Positions 17,145 through 25,932 of a stretch of 64,000 bases of DNA are shown piece after piece. Below the pieces are notes generated by a model. That model was given only the letters and a program-made list of their open reading frames with translations, was not told the DNA's origin and ran no database searches. The stretch comes from CAVPTL01 sp963794415 (GTDB taxonomy: Bacteria > Actinomycetota > Thermoleophilia > Gaiellales > JAICJC01), in the NCBI GenBank assembly GCA_963794415.1, contig CAWCDI010000001.1, forward strand, positions 1,364,001 through 1,428,000. Reading direction: 5' to 3'. Position 1 is the first letter of the stretch. Each line of letters starts with the position of its first letter. A program made the translations under genes and the position numbers.

Positions 17145-19206
17145 TTGACCCACGACGCCGACAAGCTCATACGTCAACTGTCGCTGGTCGCCTATTTGAT
17201 GGTGGAACAGCGCCCGATCACGGCCCGCGACGTTAAGAGCAACGTCGAGGGCTACTCCGCCATGGGCGATGAAGCCTTCGCGCGGCGCTTCTTCGCGGAC
17301 CGCACCGAGCTGAAGGGCCTGGGCGTGCCGATCGGCTCCAACCGCGACGAGTTCACCGGCGAGGAGCTCTACAACCTCGAGGAAGAGGCCTACTTCCTGC
17401 CGCCCATCGACCTGAGCGACGACGAGCTCGCGGCGCTCCAGACCAGCCTGCACCTGCTGGAGGGCCAGTTCGCGTACTCCGAGCCGCTGCGCCTCGCGCT
17501 GCAGAACCTCGCGCTCGGGCGGGCCAACGCCACGTTCGACCCGGGCCCGAAGACGGCGACGGTCGATCTGCTCGGCTCGCTCTACTCACCCGAGGTGGCC
17601 CACCGGCTCGCGAAGCTCGAGCAGGCCATCTCGAAGCAGCGCACCGTGCGGTTCACGTACTGGACCATCGGCAGCGACCAGGAGCGCGCGCGGACGATCA
17701 ACCCGTACGGCCTCTGGGAGATGAACGGCGTCTGGTACGTGGTGGGCGACGATCTCGACCGCGACGCGGGCGACCCCGACCGCCGCCGTACCTACCGCGT
17801 GTCGCGGATCCGTGGCGAGATCAAGTTCGCCACCCGCCGCGAGCGCGACTTCCGCATGCCCGAGGACTTCAGCGTGAACACCTACCGCGACCGGCCGCCG
17901 TGGATGCTCAACCAGAAGGTCAAGGGCGAGGCCGTGGTGCACGTCTCGCCCGACGCGACGTTCTGGGTGCAGCGCCGGTACGGCATGCACGGCGAGTTCG
18001 ACGAGCTCGACGACGGCTCGGGCGTCTTCACCACCCCCTACTCCGATGTCGCGGCGCTCTCAGCCTGGATCCTGTCGCTGGGCGGGCAGGTGCAGGCAGT
18101 CGAGCCGGCCGAGCTGGTCAAGCGCGTCACGGCCGACCTCCGCACCGTGGTGCGCGTCCATTCCGGCAAGCCGACCGAGGCCGATCGAGATCGTCCAGCA
18201 GCCGGTCGCCGCAGTGGCGGAGCCCGCCAACCGCGAGCCGAGCCCCGTGCCGCCCGAGCGCTTTGCCCTGCTCCAGGCGTTGCTTGCCTACCTGCTGGCA
18301 TCGTGTGGCGACGACTCGTCGGCGAACGTCTCGTCAGAGGAGGTGCGCGATCGCTTCCGGCTGACCAAGACCGAGCTGACCGAGCACCTCGACCTGCTGA
18401 ACCTCGTCAACTTCGGCGGCGGCTGCTACGCCGTGTACTGCTCCACCGAGAACGGGTCGATCCACATCGACAAGGAGCTCTACGGCGACACCTTCCGCCG
18501 GCCCGCGCGACTCTCGCCGCTCGAGGCCAAGGCGCTTCTGCGCGCGCTCGACGTGGTGGCGCCGCTGCTGGCTGCCGAATCGCACAGCTCGCTCGAGACG
18601 GTGCGGCAGAAGGTCGAGGGATCGTTCGGCCGCTTCGCGCTTGCCGACACCCCCACCCCCGTGCAGCCGAATGCCGAGGAGGACGTCGTCTCGGTGCTGA
18701 ACGAGGGCGTTCGCTCGCGCCGGCTGGTGGACATCACCTACCTGTCGCGGTCGTCCAGCGAGCTCACCTCGCGCACCATCGAGCCGCACCTGCTGCGCCG
18801 CGACGAGCGCGGCTGGTACGTGGAGGCCTACGACGTGACCCGAAACGCCCGCCGCACCTTCAAGGTGGGCTACGTGAAGGATGCGACGCTGCGCCAGGAG
18901 CTCTACCAGCCGCGGCCCGAGATGGCCGACCTGGGCGGCGGGCTCGGCGGCGACGTGGGCATCGCCCGCGTGCTGTTCTCGCCCAAGCGCGCCCGGTGGG
19001 AGCTCGAGGGCAGGCGCGGCGCAGTGCCGACGGCCGACGGCGGCGCGGTGGTCTCGATCACCTACGGCTCGCCCGACTGGCTGATCCCCGAGATCATGCG
19101 CTACCGCGGCGATGCCGAGGTGCTGGGACCGCCTGCGGTGCGCGAGCGCATCAAGGCCGACGCCACCGCGCTGCTGGATCAGCTGCGCGCCGTCCCTGCG
19201 ATCTGA
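17145..19206 (+). CDS. pafBC: PafBC-like WYL-domain transcription regulator (fused, frameshifted)
   Basis: Two consecutive helix-turn-helix plus WYL units. The first half (from a TTG at 17145, LTHDADKLIRQLSLVAYLMV) contains a WYL domain with RARTINPYGLWEMNGVWYVV. The second half has a degenerate HTH (NVSSEEVRDRFRLTKTELTE) and another WYL domain (SRTIEPHLLRRDERGWYVEA). PafB and PafC, separate or fused, activate the LexA-independent DNA damage response in actinobacteria. The halves are in different frames that meet at 18179-18183 in GAGGCCGATC. The Pro-rich linker reads on smoothly if one base is removed, so a natural fusion with a consensus error is favoured over two genes. A separate second gene starting at the GTG near 18247 remains possible. 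Confidence 0.82.
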
Positions 19207-20162
19207 GCGTTTCGCAGCGCCACGCGCGCGTTTCGCTGAAGGTAGCGGCCGTCGCGATCGGGCACGTAGAGCCGGGCGTAGCGGGCGGCGAGTGCGTCTG
19301 GATCGCTCTCGAGCCAGTCCGAGAGCGGCGGATACACATCATCGGCCGCCGCCGGCTCGCTGCCCTCCGCGCGCCGCTCGGCGCCACGGTTCCACGGGCA
19401 CACGTCCTGGCAGATGTCACAGCCGTACACGCGATCCTCGAACGCCGCGGCGTGCGGCAGCTCTGCAAGCCGCGACTGCGACAGGTACGAGAGGCAGCGG
19501 CTCGCATCCAGCACGCCCGCCTCGACGATCGCATCGGTCGGGCACGCATCGATGCAGGCGGTGCAGGATCCGCACGCGTCCCAGGCAGGCCGCTCGGGAT
19601 CGGCTGAGGTCGGCGCCAGCTCCACATCGGTGATGAGCGCGCCCAGCACCACCCACGAGCCGTGCTTGCGGGTGATCGCCAGCGTGTTCTTGCCGTAGAC
19701 GGCGATTCCCGCGCGGGCAGCGGCCTCGCGGTCGACGTGGTGGTTCGAGTCCACGTAGGCCACCGAGCGAGCGCCCGGGACGATCTCTTTCAGCCGGGCC
19801 GCCAGCCGCTTCAGGTCGTCGCGGAGCGGCTGGTACTCATCGGCATGCGTGTATCGCGGGAGCCGGCCGCGTGGCACGTCGGCCGGCTTCTGCGGCTGGG
19901 GCCGGGCGTAGCCGCGGGCGACGGCGATCACCGACCGCGCGTCGCGCAGCAGCCGCTCGGGGTGGCACGAGCGATCGGTGTTGGTCATGGTGAAGCGCAT
20001 GTCGGCGAAGAGCCCCTGCGCGCGCCGCTGGGCGATCAACTGCTCGGTGCGCAGGTACGGCTCCGCCGCGCACACCCCGCAAGCGTCGATCCCGATCCCG
20101 GCCGCGTAGGCGAGCACCTGACGCGTCAGCTCGTCCGACGCATGAGCGGTGCGTCTATGCAT
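19179..20162 (-). CDS. queG: Epoxyqueuosine reductase
   Basis: The 327-residue enzyme carries out the last step of queuosine synthesis for tRNA, reducing epoxyqueuosine with cobalamin and two [4Fe-4S] clusters. Both cluster motifs are visible: CGSCTACIDACPTDAI and CDICQDVCPWN. The DUF1730 region with VDSNHHVDREAAARAG and YGKNTLAI precedes them. It is shorter than E. coli QueG because the C-terminal HEAT-like part is missing. The ATG at 20162 overlaps the stop of the acetyltransferase gene. The 3' end overlaps pafBC by 28 bases. Confidence 0.92.
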   Translation of the reverse strand: MHRRTAHASDELTRQVLAYAAGIGIDACGVCAAEPYLRTEQLIAQRRAQGLFADMRFTMTNTDRSCHPERLLRDARSVIAVARGYARPQPQKPADVPRGRLPRYTHADEYQPLRDDLKRLAARLKEIVPGARSVAYVDSNHHVDREAAARAGIAVYGKNTLAITRKHGSWVVLGALITDVELAPTSADPERPAWDACGSCTACIDACPTDAIVEAGVLDASRCLSYLSQSRLAELPHAAAFEDRVYGCDICQDVCPWNRGAERRAEGSEPAAADDVYPPLSDWLESDPDALAARYARLYVPDRDGRYLQRNARVALRNAQIAGTARS

Positions 20163-20571
20163 CCAGGTTTCGGACGTGGCGGGCGATGTGGGCGTCGTGG
20201 TGGTAGCCGGCAGCCTCCCAGAAGGCCCGCGCCTGCGGCTCGTCGACGCCGACCAGCGCGGTGACACGCGCCGCCCCGGCCGCAAGCAGCTGCCGGTGCG
20301 CCGCCGCGACCAGCTCCGTTGCGATCCCCCGGCGGCGGTGCTCGGGAAGCACGGCCAGCCGGTACATGTTCCCGCGCCATCCGTCCCACACCGCGATCAG
20401 CGCGCCGACGACGGCCCCATCCTCGACCGCGACGAGCAGGCCGTCCGGAGAGCGATCGAGGAGCATCGCAACATCCTCTGCGGTATCGACACGGCTCGCC
20501 AGCGCGCTTCGGCCGCGGCTCCACACTGCCAGCACCGCCGGGATGTCGCCGGCAACCGCCACGCGGATCAC
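20155..20571 (-). CDS. GNAT family N-acetyltransferase
   Basis: The 138-residue product has the GNAT fold with the acetyl-CoA pyrophosphate loop RRRGIATELVAAAHRQLL and the preceding strand NMYRLAVLPEHR. The C-terminal ARAFWEAAGYHHD strand is also typical. The substrate is not predictable. It starts with GTG 10 bases after the DUF59 gene and overlaps queG by 8 bases, so it belongs to the long leftward operon. Confidence 0.87.
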   Translation of the reverse strand: MIRVAVAGDIPAVLAVWSRGRSALASRVDTAEDVAMLLDRSPDGLLVAVEDGAVVGALIAVWDGWRGNMYRLAVLPEHRRRGIATELVAAAHRQLLAAGAARVTALVGVDEPQARAFWEAAGYHHDAHIARHVRNLDA

Positions 20572-20581
20572 GTGGGGCCGC

Positions 20582-20881
20582 CTAGAAGCCGAGGACGAAC
20601 TTCGCGTCGTCCGACATCATCTCGGGCGACCACGGCGGCGTCCAGGTGAGATCGGTCACGACCTCTCCCACGCCCTCGAGGCTGTTCACGACCTCGACGA
20701 TCTGCTGCTCGATCTGCGCGCCGGCCGGGCAGCCCATCGACGTCAGCGAGTACGTCACGGTGACCTTCTCGGGCTCGAGCCGCACGTCGTAGACGAGGCC
20801 CAGATCGACGACGTCCATGCCGAGCTCGGGATCCTCGACGGCCCTCAGGGCCTCGAACACATCTTCTTCGGTAACGCTCAT
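20582..20881 (-). CDS. MIP18/SufT-like DUF59 protein
   Basis: A 99-residue stand-alone MIP18 domain: VFEALRAVEDPELGMDVVDL, then VTYSLTSMGCPAGAQIEQQI with the conserved Cys in MGCP. Such proteins (PaaD-like, SufT-like) help mature Fe-S proteins. The downstream QueG, with two Fe-S clusters, is a possible client. The ATG overlaps the enoyl-CoA hydratase-like stop as ATGA. Confidence 0.9.
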   Translation of the reverse strand: MSVTEEDVFEALRAVEDPELGMDVVDLGLVYDVRLEPEKVTVTYSLTSMGCPAGAQIEQQIVEVVNSLEGVGEVVTDLTWTPPWSPEMMSDDAKFVLGF

Positions 20882-21753
20882 GCGTCCATCGTAGCTCTGG
20901 ATTCCCACAGGCGCGCGAACTCCTGCTCGTGCACCAGCAGATCGTCGTGGCCGCTGAGCAGCCGCTTGGTGACCGCCAGCGCCTCGCGATCGCTCCGCTG
21001 CACCCTGGATGCGAGCGACTCCACCCGCGACATCAGCTTCTGCTGGGCCACCACCTCGTCCACCAGCCCGATGGTGCGGGCCTCCTCGACCGGGAGCACC
21101 TCACACGTCGCGAAGAGGCGCAGCGCCACGTGCCGGCCCACCAGATCGCCCACCCGGGCGGCGGCGCCCCACGGCGGCGAGTAGCCCAGCTCGTTGTGGA
21201 TGAACCGCAGCTTCGCGCCCTGCGCGGCGATCCGCCAATCGCACGCCAGCGCCAGGTCGATGCCGCCGCCCACCGCATGCCCGTTGATGAGCGCGAGCGT
21301 CGGCAGCGGGAGCACCGCGATGCGCCGGCACGCGTCGGTGCCGCGGGCGGTCACCTCCGAGCCGCTGAGACCCTTCATCGACGCGAGGTCGGCGCCGGCG
21401 GAGAAGATCCGGGTGCCGGCGCCCGTGATGGCCACCAGCCGCACGTCCTCGTCGGCTGCGAGCTCCTCGCACACCGAGGCGAGCCGCTCGAGGGTGTCGA
21501 GCCCGAGCACGTTGTCGTGGCCGCGCAGCGTGACGACGGCAAAGCCGTTGCGGCGCGCGACATCCACCTCGGTGGGGCCGGAAGGCGCTGCGGGCGCTGC
21601 AGCCGGAGGGGCAGCGCGGTCGGGGAGCGGCGGCGGAGCCGCGGCATCGCCCAGGTCGATCTCGAGCGCCTCGGCAAGCGCTGCCTTGGACATGCGCCGA
21701 TAGCCTTTGATGCCCGCTTCGCGAGCACGGTCGTGCAGTTGATAGAGCAGCAC
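20878..21753 (-). CDS. Enoyl-CoA hydratase-like protein with N-terminal Rho_N/SAP-like domain
   Basis: Residues 1-35 (LYQLHDRAREAGIKGYRRM then SKAALAEALE) match the small helix-extended-loop-helix fold seen at the N-terminus of Rho factor and in SAP-like proteins. A linker rich in Ala and Pro (about residues 38-60) leads to a crotonase domain with FSAGADLASMKGL (oxyanion hole), ALINGHAVGGGIDLALACDW and FIHNELGYSPPWGAAARV. In the crotonase family the first catalytic Glu normally follows the GGG; here it is an Asp-bearing segment, so the reaction is uncertain. The fusion of a nucleic-acid-type domain to a crotonase is unusual. It starts with GTG and is coupled to the DUF59 gene. Confidence 0.82.
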   Translation of the reverse strand: MLLYQLHDRAREAGIKGYRRMSKAALAEALEIDLGDAAAPPPLPDRAAPPAAAPAAPSGPTEVDVARRNGFAVVTLRGHDNVLGLDTLERLASVCEELAADEDVRLVAITGAGTRIFSAGADLASMKGLSGSEVTARGTDACRRIAVLPLPTLALINGHAVGGGIDLALACDWRIAAQGAKLRFIHNELGYSPPWGAAARVGDLVGRHVALRLFATCEVLPVEEARTIGLVDEVVAQQKLMSRVESLASRVQRSDREALAVTKRLLSGHDDLLVHEQEFARLWESRATMDA

Positions 21754-21773
21754 TAAAGCCCGCCTTTTGGGGG

Positions 21774-22787
21774 TTACAACCTGATCTCTTCGTGCCGGGT
21801 CGACGAGAAGAGATGGATCGAGTCCACAAACCGTACCCGGTTACACCGCGAGCAGAGGACGATTGAATGGGTGCGCGCGCCCTCCGCCATGTAGCGGACG
21901 CCGCGCAGCAAGTCGCCGTTGGAGATGCCCGACGCCACGACGATGACGTCGCCCTTGACGAGGTCGTCGATGCCGAAGATCTGGTTGATGTCGGTGATCC
22001 CGTACTCGGCGGCGTCGTTGATCTCGGTGCGGCTCATCGGCCAGAGCTGGCCCTGGATCTCGCCGCCCAGGCACCGCAGCGCCGCGGCCGAGATGATGCC
22101 GCCGAGCGCGCCTCCGATGCCGATCGCAAGGTGGTCGTTGGTCCCGCGCACGGCCGCGTCGATGGTGGCCGTGATGTCGCCGTCGGCGATGAGCTTGATC
22201 CGCGCGCCGGCCTCGCGGATCTCGTCGATCAGGTCGTCGTGCCGCGGCCTGTCGAGCACGATGGCCGTGACGTCGGCGACGTTTCGGCCGAAGGCATCGG
22301 CGATGGCCTCAAGGTTCTCGGTGACGCCCTTTCGCAGGTCGATGCGGCCCTTTGCCACGGGGCCGACCGCCATCTTCTTCATGTACATCCGCGGGGCGCG
22401 GGTCATGCCGCCGGGAAGCGCCGCAGCCAGGATCGAGAGCGCGCCGGACTGGCCGCGCGCGAGCACCGATCCGCCCTCGACCGGATCGCACGCGAGCTCG
22501 AGCTTGATGCCGCCGCCCTGCCCCAGCAGCCGGCCCTCCGAGAGCGGGTGGTCGGCCTCGGCGCGGCCGATCACGATGTTGCCGTCAACGTGCAGGCGGC
22601 CCATCGCATCGACCATCGCGGCGCTCGCGGCCTCATCGGCGCCGCGCGCATCCCCGCGGCCGAGATAGCGGCCGGCGGCGAGGGAGCACCGCTCCGTGAC
22701 CGACGCGAGCTCCGTGCAGGGGCACGGAAACGCGTCCCCGGCAGACGGGTCGAATTCCACGTCCGGTCTCGCTGAAGGTAGCGCCAC
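21774..22787 (-). CDS. GlpX-like class II fructose-1,6-bisphosphatase with altered metal site
   Basis: The 337-residue product aligns with GlpX along its length: YLGRGDARGADEAASAAMVD, the ACDPVEGG motif, RIKLIADGDITATI, GIGGALGGIISAAALRCLGG and a closing GARTHSIVLCSRCNRVRF. In typical GlpX the segment after VIG reads GEGE-DEAPM and supplies metal ligands; here it reads GRAEADHP, so the first Glu is Arg. The DPxEG pair and the later Glu (GGEIQGQLWP) are kept. The substrate may therefore differ from fructose bisphosphate. It lies 5 bases after the 2-phosphoglycerate kinase gene, which hints at a role around phosphoglycerate or cDPG. Confidence 0.8.
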   Translation of the reverse strand: MALPSARPDVEFDPSAGDAFPCPCTELASVTERCSLAAGRYLGRGDARGADEAASAAMVDAMGRLHVDGNIVIGRAEADHPLSEGRLLGQGGGIKLELACDPVEGGSVLARGQSGALSILAAALPGGMTRAPRMYMKKMAVGPVAKGRIDLRKGVTENLEAIADAFGRNVADVTAIVLDRPRHDDLIDEIREAGARIKLIADGDITATIDAAVRGTNDHLAIGIGGALGGIISAAALRCLGGEIQGQLWPMSRTEINDAAEYGITDINQIFGIDDLVKGDVIVVASGISNGDLLRGVRYMAEGARTHSIVLCSRCNRVRFVDSIHLFSSTRHEEIRL

Positions 22788-22792
22788 GCGAA

Positions 22793-23728
22793 CTAGCCTA
22801 GCGCGACGCTACGGCCCCCGGCGCGCTCCAGAATGAGGTCGATCACCTCGACGAGCGCAGTGTTCACGTCGCCCGCCTCGATCACCGGCACCCCCGTTCG
22901 CTCGGCCCTGCCCACCAGATAGTCCTGGATGCGCCGGATCTCACCGAACCGCTGGAGATAGCGGTCCATGGCCCGCGTCCCGCCGGTCTCGTAGTCGCGC
23001 AGCAGGAAGTGCGCCTGGTGGGCGTCCTCGTCGGTGATGGCGAGGACCACCTGCACCACCACCGCGGCGTGATGGCGCTCGGGCGCGACGAGCCCGGGGA
23101 CGAGATGGACGCCCTCGACCACGGTGGAGAGCCCCTCCATGACGGCGCGCTCGATGATGGCGTTGGCACCCACCGCGACCTGCTCGGCCTGCTGGATGAA
23201 TCCGTAGAGCGCCCTGTCCTCGGCGTCGGGGTCGGGCATCGGGATGCGCAGCCCCTCCCCCGCCTCGAACGACGAGTAGTGCAGCGCCGGCATGAGCTCC
23301 TCGGCAAAGAACGCGCGCATGACCTGGCGCACGGCGTCAGTGGACGTGATGCGGCTGATGCCGAGCCGGAAGGCGATGTCGGTGGCCAGCGAGCTCTTGC
23401 CGGTACCGGTCGCTCCGCCGAGCACCAGCACGAGCGGACGGTCGAGGTGCATCACCTGCTGCCACCCGTGGTAGCGAGCGAGCATCGCCGGCGTGTCCTC
23501 GCGCCCCAGCACCCCCTCCACCAGCCTGTGGAGCTGATCGATGGAGATCTCGTCGGCACCGGACTCCGCCACCTCGCGCTCGATCACCTGGGCGAGCTGA
23601 TAGGCCCGCTCGGCCTCGAACCCCGAGAGCATGAGCGTCTGAGCCATCCGGCCCTTGGAGTACGGCAGGCCCGGGCCACGCCCGCGGATGCGCGGCTCGC
23701 CCCGCCGGGCCACCGCGGGCTCGGGCAT
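22793..23728 (-). CDS. pgk2: 2-phosphoglycerate kinase
   Basis: The 311-residue kinase makes 2,3-diphosphoglycerate from 2-phosphoglycerate and ATP, the first step of cyclic 2,3-diphosphoglycerate synthesis. An ATP-cone-like N-terminal domain (LPYSKGRMAQTLMLSGFEAE, as in the methanogen enzyme) is followed by a P-loop LVLVLGGATGTGKSSLATDI, then RITSTDAVRQVMRAFFAEEL and EGVHLVPGL. Length and motif order match the archaeal family. It lies 29 bases after the cDPG synthetase gene. The ATG at 23728 keeps the whole conserved N-terminus. Confidence 0.88.
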   Translation of the reverse strand: MPEPAVARRGEPRIRGRGPGLPYSKGRMAQTLMLSGFEAERAYQLAQVIEREVAESGADEISIDQLHRLVEGVLGREDTPAMLARYHGWQQVMHLDRPLVLVLGGATGTGKSSLATDIAFRLGISRITSTDAVRQVMRAFFAEELMPALHYSSFEAGEGLRIPMPDPDAEDRALYGFIQQAEQVAVGANAIIERAVMEGLSTVVEGVHLVPGLVAPERHHAAVVVQVVLAITDEDAHQAHFLLRDYETGGTRAMDRYLQRFGEIRRIQDYLVGRAERTGVPVIEAGDVNTALVEVIDLILERAGGRSVALG

Positions 23729-23757
23729 CGGGCAGCCGGCGGCGCCAGAAGCGGGGG

Positions 23758-25164
23758 TCAGGCATACGCGGCCACCGCCTCGCCGGCCAGCTCCACGAGC
23801 GCCGCGTCGAGGTCGGCCTCGCCCGCGAGCGACCGCGGCCGATTGTCGCAGAAGACCAGGCGCTTGCCCCGGTCCTCGGCGGCAGCCGCCACCACGTCGA
23901 TCGCCGCCGCCTTGATCTCGACGAGATAGGTGTCGGCGCCCGCGACCTCGGGCCGGTCGAGCGCAGCCCGGAGCTCTGCCCGGTTGGAGAGCGAGCCGAC
24001 CACCGCTGCGACCTCGGCGCCGCGATCAGCCGCGAGCGATGCCGCCAGCCGCGCGTGGATGGCCGCAGGGGCCGTGGTGAAGTAGGCCAGGCGCTGACCC
24101 GAGACGTCGTCGGCCGGCACCGGCTCGAGCACTGTCGCGATCACCGGGATGCCCGGCTTCAGCTTGTTCACGGCAGCCCGAAGCTGCTCAACCTGTTGCG
24201 CCGAGGCCAACGGCGGCTCGCACATCGTCAACACCACCATGTCGGACACCAGTACCCGGAAAGGACCCATCCCCGCCAGCAGATCGCTTGACGGTCGAAC
24301 CGCCGAGGTTACCAGCAACGTGCGCTGCGCCGCAACCGGCGGAATGGCTGCGCCCGACCCCTCCAGCAGGATCAATCCGGGGGACATCGCGGCAGCCAGG
24401 GTCGCCGCCGCCGCAACGTTCGAGTCGTACACCGTGCCGGCGAGGCCGCCGCCGCAGCGCCGCGCCCCCACGGTGGGCACGCCGGCCAGCACCGCGTCCT
24501 CGAGATAGTCGGATGCAGCGTGCTCGCCCGCCCGCGCCCTCAGCAGCAGCTCGCGCACCCCGAGCGCCGACTCCGTGGGATCCACCGGCGTGGGCTGGGC
24601 CGGGCCGCCGCGTCCCATCGCGACCACGACCACCCGCGTGCCTGCGGCCGAGAGCACTCTGGCCGCATGGGCCGAGACGGCGGTCTTCCCGATGCGCTTG
24701 CCCGTGCCGATCACCGCGAGCGCGGGTGCTCCCGCAGGCGTGCGCGCCGGCGGGCGTAAGTCGAAGTCCGAGCCGTGGTAGGAGAGCCCCGCCGCGAGCG
24801 CATGGCTGATCAGCCAGAAGCGGCCGGCCTCGGTCAGCACCGGCTCGTCGGACAGGTCGAGGATGCGCGCTGCCCCATGCTTTCGGGCTGCGGCGACCAT
24901 CGCCTCGGCCACATCGCCGGAGACGCGCTCGAGCGGCACGCCGTACTCGAGCGCGCCGTCGAGCTTCTCGCCGCCGCCGATCAGGAGTGCCGCGGCAACC
25001 GGGCCGTCCTGCGCTGCCCGCTCGAGCGCGGCGCGCACGACCGGCGGGTGGTGCTCACCGTCGATCAGCGCAAGCGTCGGGGCGGCGGTCAGCTCAGCGC
25101 CCCGGAGCGGGAGAGAACTTCTCGTAGGCGAGGGTGACAGGCGAGAACCTGACGATGCTCTCAC
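23758..25164 (-). CDS. cpgS: Cyclic 2,3-diphosphoglycerate synthetase
   Basis: The enzyme closes 2,3-diphosphoglycerate to cyclic 2,3-diphosphoglycerate at the cost of ATP. The conserved N-terminus is LALIDGEHHPPVVRAAL, followed by a P-loop VIGTGKRIGKTAVSAHAARV, VVVVAMGRGGPAQP, then HAASDYLEDAVLAGVPTVGA and RRCGGGLAGT, and LLEGSGAAIPPV, all hallmarks of the family known from Methanothermus. About 445-468 residues, as expected. The start is uncertain: the first in-frame GTG (25164) gives a 71-base overlap with the upstream gene and 24 extra residues, while a CTG at 25092 would fit the family N-terminus better. Together with the next gene it makes a full cDPG pathway. Confidence 0.88.
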   Translation of the reverse strand: MRASSGSRLSPSPTRSSLPLRGAELTAAPTLALIDGEHHPPVVRAALERAAQDGPVAAALLIGGGEKLDGALEYGVPLERVSGDVAEAMVAAARKHGAARILDLSDEPVLTEAGRFWLISHALAAGLSYHGSDFDLRPPARTPAGAPALAVIGTGKRIGKTAVSAHAARVLSAAGTRVVVVAMGRGGPAQPTPVDPTESALGVRELLLRARAGEHAASDYLEDAVLAGVPTVGARRCGGGLAGTVYDSNVAAAATLAAAMSPGLILLEGSGAAIPPVAAQRTLLVTSAVRPSSDLLAGMGPFRVLVSDMVVLTMCEPPLASAQQVEQLRAAVNKLKPGIPVIATVLEPVPADDVSGQRLAYFTTAPAAIHARLAASLAADRGAEVAAVVGSLSNRAELRAALDRPEVAGADTYLVEIKAAAIDVVAAAAEDRGKRLVFCDNRPRSLAGEADLDAALVELAGEAVAAYA

Positions 25165-25873
25165 GGCCGTGGAACGGGAACCGGCGGTACACGTGCACCT
25201 CGTCGGGCGAGATCTCGACCACGTTGTAACAGGGCCGGGTATTGCCCCGCAGGCGAAGCGAGGACACGGTGCCTGCGTTCACGACGAACAGGTCTTCCAG
25301 CCGCCATGCATACGGCACGTGCTTGTGGCCCGAGAGCACCAGGTTCACGCCGGCGCGCTGCAGCACCTCGAGCGTGTCGCCGGCGTCGTAGACCACGTTT
25401 CGCTCGCGGCCTGTGCCGGGGATCGGCAGCAGGTGGTGGTGCAGCACGAACACCTTGAAGTCGGCCGGCGGCGCGAACTGCTCGGCGATCCACTCGTAGC
25501 GGCCGCGGCCGATGGTGCCGTGGTCGAGGTCAGGCTCCGACGAGTCCACGGCGACGAACGTGATGCCGTTCTTTCGCAGCACCCCCGACCGCGGCCCGAT
25601 CAGCTGCTCGAAGTGGGTGTAGCCCACGTTCCGCGAGTCGTGGTTTCCCGGGATGGTGATCACGTCGGGGCAGTCGAGCTTGTCGAGATACTCGCGGGCA
25701 TCGCGGTACTCCTGCCGGTAGCCGAACGTGGTGAGGTCGCCGGAGCAGACCACCACGTCGGGCTCGAGCTTGTTGATCTCCTTGATGGCGCGCTCCAGCA
25801 GGTTCGCGACGAAGTACGGCGAGCCGCAGTGGAGGTCGGAGAGGTGCGCAATGGTGAATGCCTTGGCGGCCAT
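25094..25873 (-). CDS. Calcineurin-like metallophosphoesterase
   Basis: The 259-residue product has the complete two-metal motif set: IAHLSDLHCGSP, VVVCSGDLTTFG, VITIPGNHDSRN, VFVLHHHLLPIPG and LVLSGHKHVPY. The substrate is not predictable; cyclic nucleotides or phosphoesters are possible. As the first gene of the cDPG operon, overlapping the synthetase, it might act on cDPG or a related cyclic phosphate, but this is only inferred from position. A TATGAT box lies 6 bases before the ATG. Confidence 0.9.
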   Translation of the reverse strand: MAAKAFTIAHLSDLHCGSPYFVANLLERAIKEINKLEPDVVVCSGDLTTFGYRQEYRDAREYLDKLDCPDVITIPGNHDSRNVGYTHFEQLIGPRSGVLRKNGITFVAVDSSEPDLDHGTIGRGRYEWIAEQFAPPADFKVFVLHHHLLPIPGTGRERNVVYDAGDTLEVLQRAGVNLVLSGHKHVPYAWRLEDLFVVNAGTVSSLRLRGNTRPCYNVVEISPDEVHVYRRFPFHGRESIVRFSPVTLAYEKFSPAPGR

Positions 25874-25879
25874 CCTCCG

Positions 25880-25885
25880 ATCATA
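25880..25885 (-). promoter_or_regulatory. -10 element TATGAT of the cDPG operon
   Basis: On the minus strand TATGAT ends 6 bases before the metallophosphoesterase ATG. The 6 bases in between read CGGAGG, so the message may be leaderless or have a very short leader. Confidence 0.55.
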
Positions 25886-25932
25886 GGCGCGGACGGGCGC
25901 CATCCGCACCCCCCGATACCATTTTTCAGCGG

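Noticed and set aside
17145..19206. Two separate genes pafB and pafC
   Set aside because: The linker reads as a continuous Pro-rich coding stretch if one base is removed, and fused PafBC is known. A separate second gene cannot be fully excluded.
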